From: Priestia megaterium
GTDB lineage: Bacteria > Bacillota > Bacilli > Bacillales > Bacillaceae_H
DNA: 64,000 nt
Assembly (NCBI GenBank): GCA_008180335.1
Contig: VTEF01000004.1
Span: forward strand, 248,850 to 312,849
Reading direction: 5' to 3'
Shown: positions 63,162 through 64,000 of the stretch, piece by piece
Position numbering within the stretch: the stretch's first letter is position 1
Layout of the letters: every line of letters starts with the position of its first letter
Position numbers and translations under genes: made by a program
Notes under the pieces: model-generated
The model's database searches: none
Told to the model about the DNA's origin: nothing
What the model saw: the letters and a program-made list of their open reading frames with translations, nothing else

Positions 63162-63190
63162 GTATGTGAAAGGTGATTTGACTCATACTA
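63162..63190 (+). promoter_or_regulatory. Sigma-G promoter of the gamma-type SASP gene
   Basis: GTATG (63162), exactly 17 bases, CATACTA (63184-63190): both elements fit the forespore sigma-G consensus GnATR-N17/18-CATnnTA. The start codon is 42 bases further. Confidence 0.8.
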
Positions 63191-63231
63191 ATGAATGTAC
63201 CAAGACGGTACACAAAAAGGAGGAGATTGCA

Positions 63232-63543
63232 ATGGGTCGTACAAAATTAGGTAATGCTAATGCACAACGTAACAATAATGCAAAACAAAAACATAATGAG
63301 GAATTTGCTTCTGAATTTAAAGCAAATCACACTCAAAAAGCAAAAGCAGCCAAACAAGCAAATAGTGCAACTGCACAAGAGTTTGCTTCTGAATTTAATG
63401 TACAACAAAACATAAACAATTCCTCTAACCGAACGCTAGAAGCTTCAAAAAGTGCTAACAATCGATACGGGCAAGAGTTTGGTTCTTATGCCGAAATTGA
63501 GTCTGCAAAGATGAATAATCAAGAACAAAAAAATAAACGCTAA
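63232..63543 (+). CDS. sspE: Gamma-type small acid-soluble spore protein
   Basis: A 103-residue, Asn/Gln/Ala/Lys-rich protein. EEFASEFKANHT and QEFASEFNVQQN carry the germination-protease (GPR) cleavage motif EFASE(F/T), and a degenerate third copy QEFGSYAEIES follows. Gamma-type SASP is an amino-acid store in the spore core, degraded on germination. ATG 63232 follows AAGGAGGAGATTGCA. Forespore sigma-G control is evident from the promoter. Confidence 0.9.
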   Translation: MGRTKLGNANAQRNNNAKQKHNEEFASEFKANHTQKAKAAKQANSATAQEFASEFNVQQNINNSSNRTLEASKSANNRYGQEFGSYAEIESAKMNNQEQKNKR

Positions 63544-63557
63544 TAAAGAGCTACATG

Positions 63558-63612
63558 AAAAAAGTGTTGAAAAAATCCATTAGTCGAAAGGATTTTTTCG
63601 ACACTTTTTTCA
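63558..63612 (+). terminator. Terminator after the gamma-SASP gene
   Basis: AAAAGTGTTGAAAAAATCC mirrored by GGATTTTTTCGACACTTTT, with a T run. Confidence 0.85.
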
Positions 63613-63686
63613 TTGTTAATACCCAACAAAAATTTACTTGTGTAAGGCAAGTAGTGCAGTTAAACACTACGAATGAGGTGAGGAAT

Positions 63687-64000
63687 TTGAATAAAGGAAT
63701 TGCATTGGCACTTTCTTCAATTGGATTAGCACAAGCGTTAAAAATTCCAATCAAAAAGTATCAAACAGGAAAATGGGATATGACAATGATTGCAGCATCA
63801 GGAGGGATGCCAAGTTCCCATTCAGCAGGGGTCTCTTCTCTTGCCACATATGTAGCTCTAAAAAGAGGGATATCTACGGTGGATTTTGCCTTAGCGGCTG
63901 TATTTGGCATCATTGTTATGTATGATGCACAAGGGATACGCAGGCAAACAGGTGAAATTACGATGAAAGTTAATACATTAGATGAAGAAATTGAAAAGCT
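63687..64000 (+). CDS. Divergent PAP2 family protein (YuiD-like), 3' end outside window
   Basis: The first 104 codons of a membrane phosphatase-like protein. Hydrophobic N-terminus MNKGIALALSSIGLAQALKI, then the PAP2 motif GGMPSSHSAGVSSLATYVAL and VMYDAQGIRRQTGE, matching the YuiD/DUF212 family. TTG at 63687 follows GAGGTGAGGAAT; no ATG is in frame nearby. Partial: the gene runs past the right edge. Substrate unknown, probably a lipid or polyprenyl phosphate. Confidence 0.85.
   Translation, partial: MNKGIALALSSIGLAQALKIPIKKYQTGKWDMTMIAASGGMPSSHSAGVSSLATYVALKRGISTVDFALAAVFGIIVMYDAQGIRRQTGEITMKVNTLDEEIEK

Overview
The window is AT-rich, densely packed DNA from a spore-forming member of the Bacillaceae (Bacillus/Priestia type). 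It carries spore-coat genes (cotB, cotD, yppG-like), small acid-soluble spore protein genes (sspM and a gamma-type SASP), a YhcN/YlaJ-type lipoprotein, a B-type RNase P RNA, and sites resembling sigma-B, sigma-D, sigma-G and sigma-K promoters. Gene order follows the B. subtilis aspB-asnS-dnaD-nth-ypoC-ponA-recU-yppC...mrfAB-cotD-ypsA-gpsB-rnpB-ypsC-ypvA-ypwA...xpt-pbuX...bcsA-ypbQ-dynA-ypbS backbone, with blocks inserted that B. subtilis keeps elsewhere or lacks. No CRISPR array, prophage, insertion sequence, tRNA or 16S/23S rRNA gene was seen.

Layout. 0.1-9.6 kb is the conserved housekeeping block: aspartate aminotransferase, asparaginyl-tRNA synthetase, DnaD, endonuclease III, YpoC, then PBP1A/RecU on the minus strand, then YppC. 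9.6-14.4 kb is a cluster of small sporulation-linked genes (sspM, yppD/E/F/G-like, two tiny minus-strand genes, CotB and a second DUF2642 protein). 14.4-17 kb is a SAM-riboswitch-controlled metI-metC operon. 17-24 kb is an accessory block: SIMPL protein, OpuE-type proline transporter with a probable sigma-B promoter, sporulation lipoprotein, cold-shock protein with a long structured leader, acetate transporter, AEC carrier. 24.4-28.9 kb holds a MarR regulator and a Fur-box-preceded fpbNOPQ (yclNOPQ) petrobactin-type ABC importer.

29.4-33.2 kb is the most unusual part: a sigma-D-like promoter, a c-di-GMP-I riboswitch with an intrinsic terminator, then a group II PLP-dependent decarboxylase overlapping a methyl-accepting chemotaxis receptor. 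After it come a VOC protein, a zinc-ribbon protein and mrfAB (mitomycin-type repair helicase and exonuclease) behind a LexA-like site. 38.3-40.5 kb has cotD, ypsA, gpsB and rnpB. 40.8-44.3 kb is a Lia envelope-stress operon (liaI, liaH, liaF, liaS, liaR; liaG absent). 44.4-54 kb has a GH13 alpha-glucosidase, rRNA methyltransferase, DinG-like helicase, M32 carboxypeptidase and the guanine-riboswitch xpt-pbuX operon with PurR-like boxes. 54-64 kb has a WGR-like gene with an in-frame amber codon, a GNAT enzyme, the type III polyketide synthase/methyltransferase pair, a 30-codon membrane peptide behind two Fur boxes, the dynamin-like DynA, a nucleotidyltransferase, YpbS, a gamma-type SASP behind a sigma-G promoter, and a truncated YuiD-like gene at the edge.

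Coordinates, start choices and motifs were read by eye. Family names rest on recalled homologues, not on a database search. Promoter, operator and hairpin calls are pattern matches with the confidences given.
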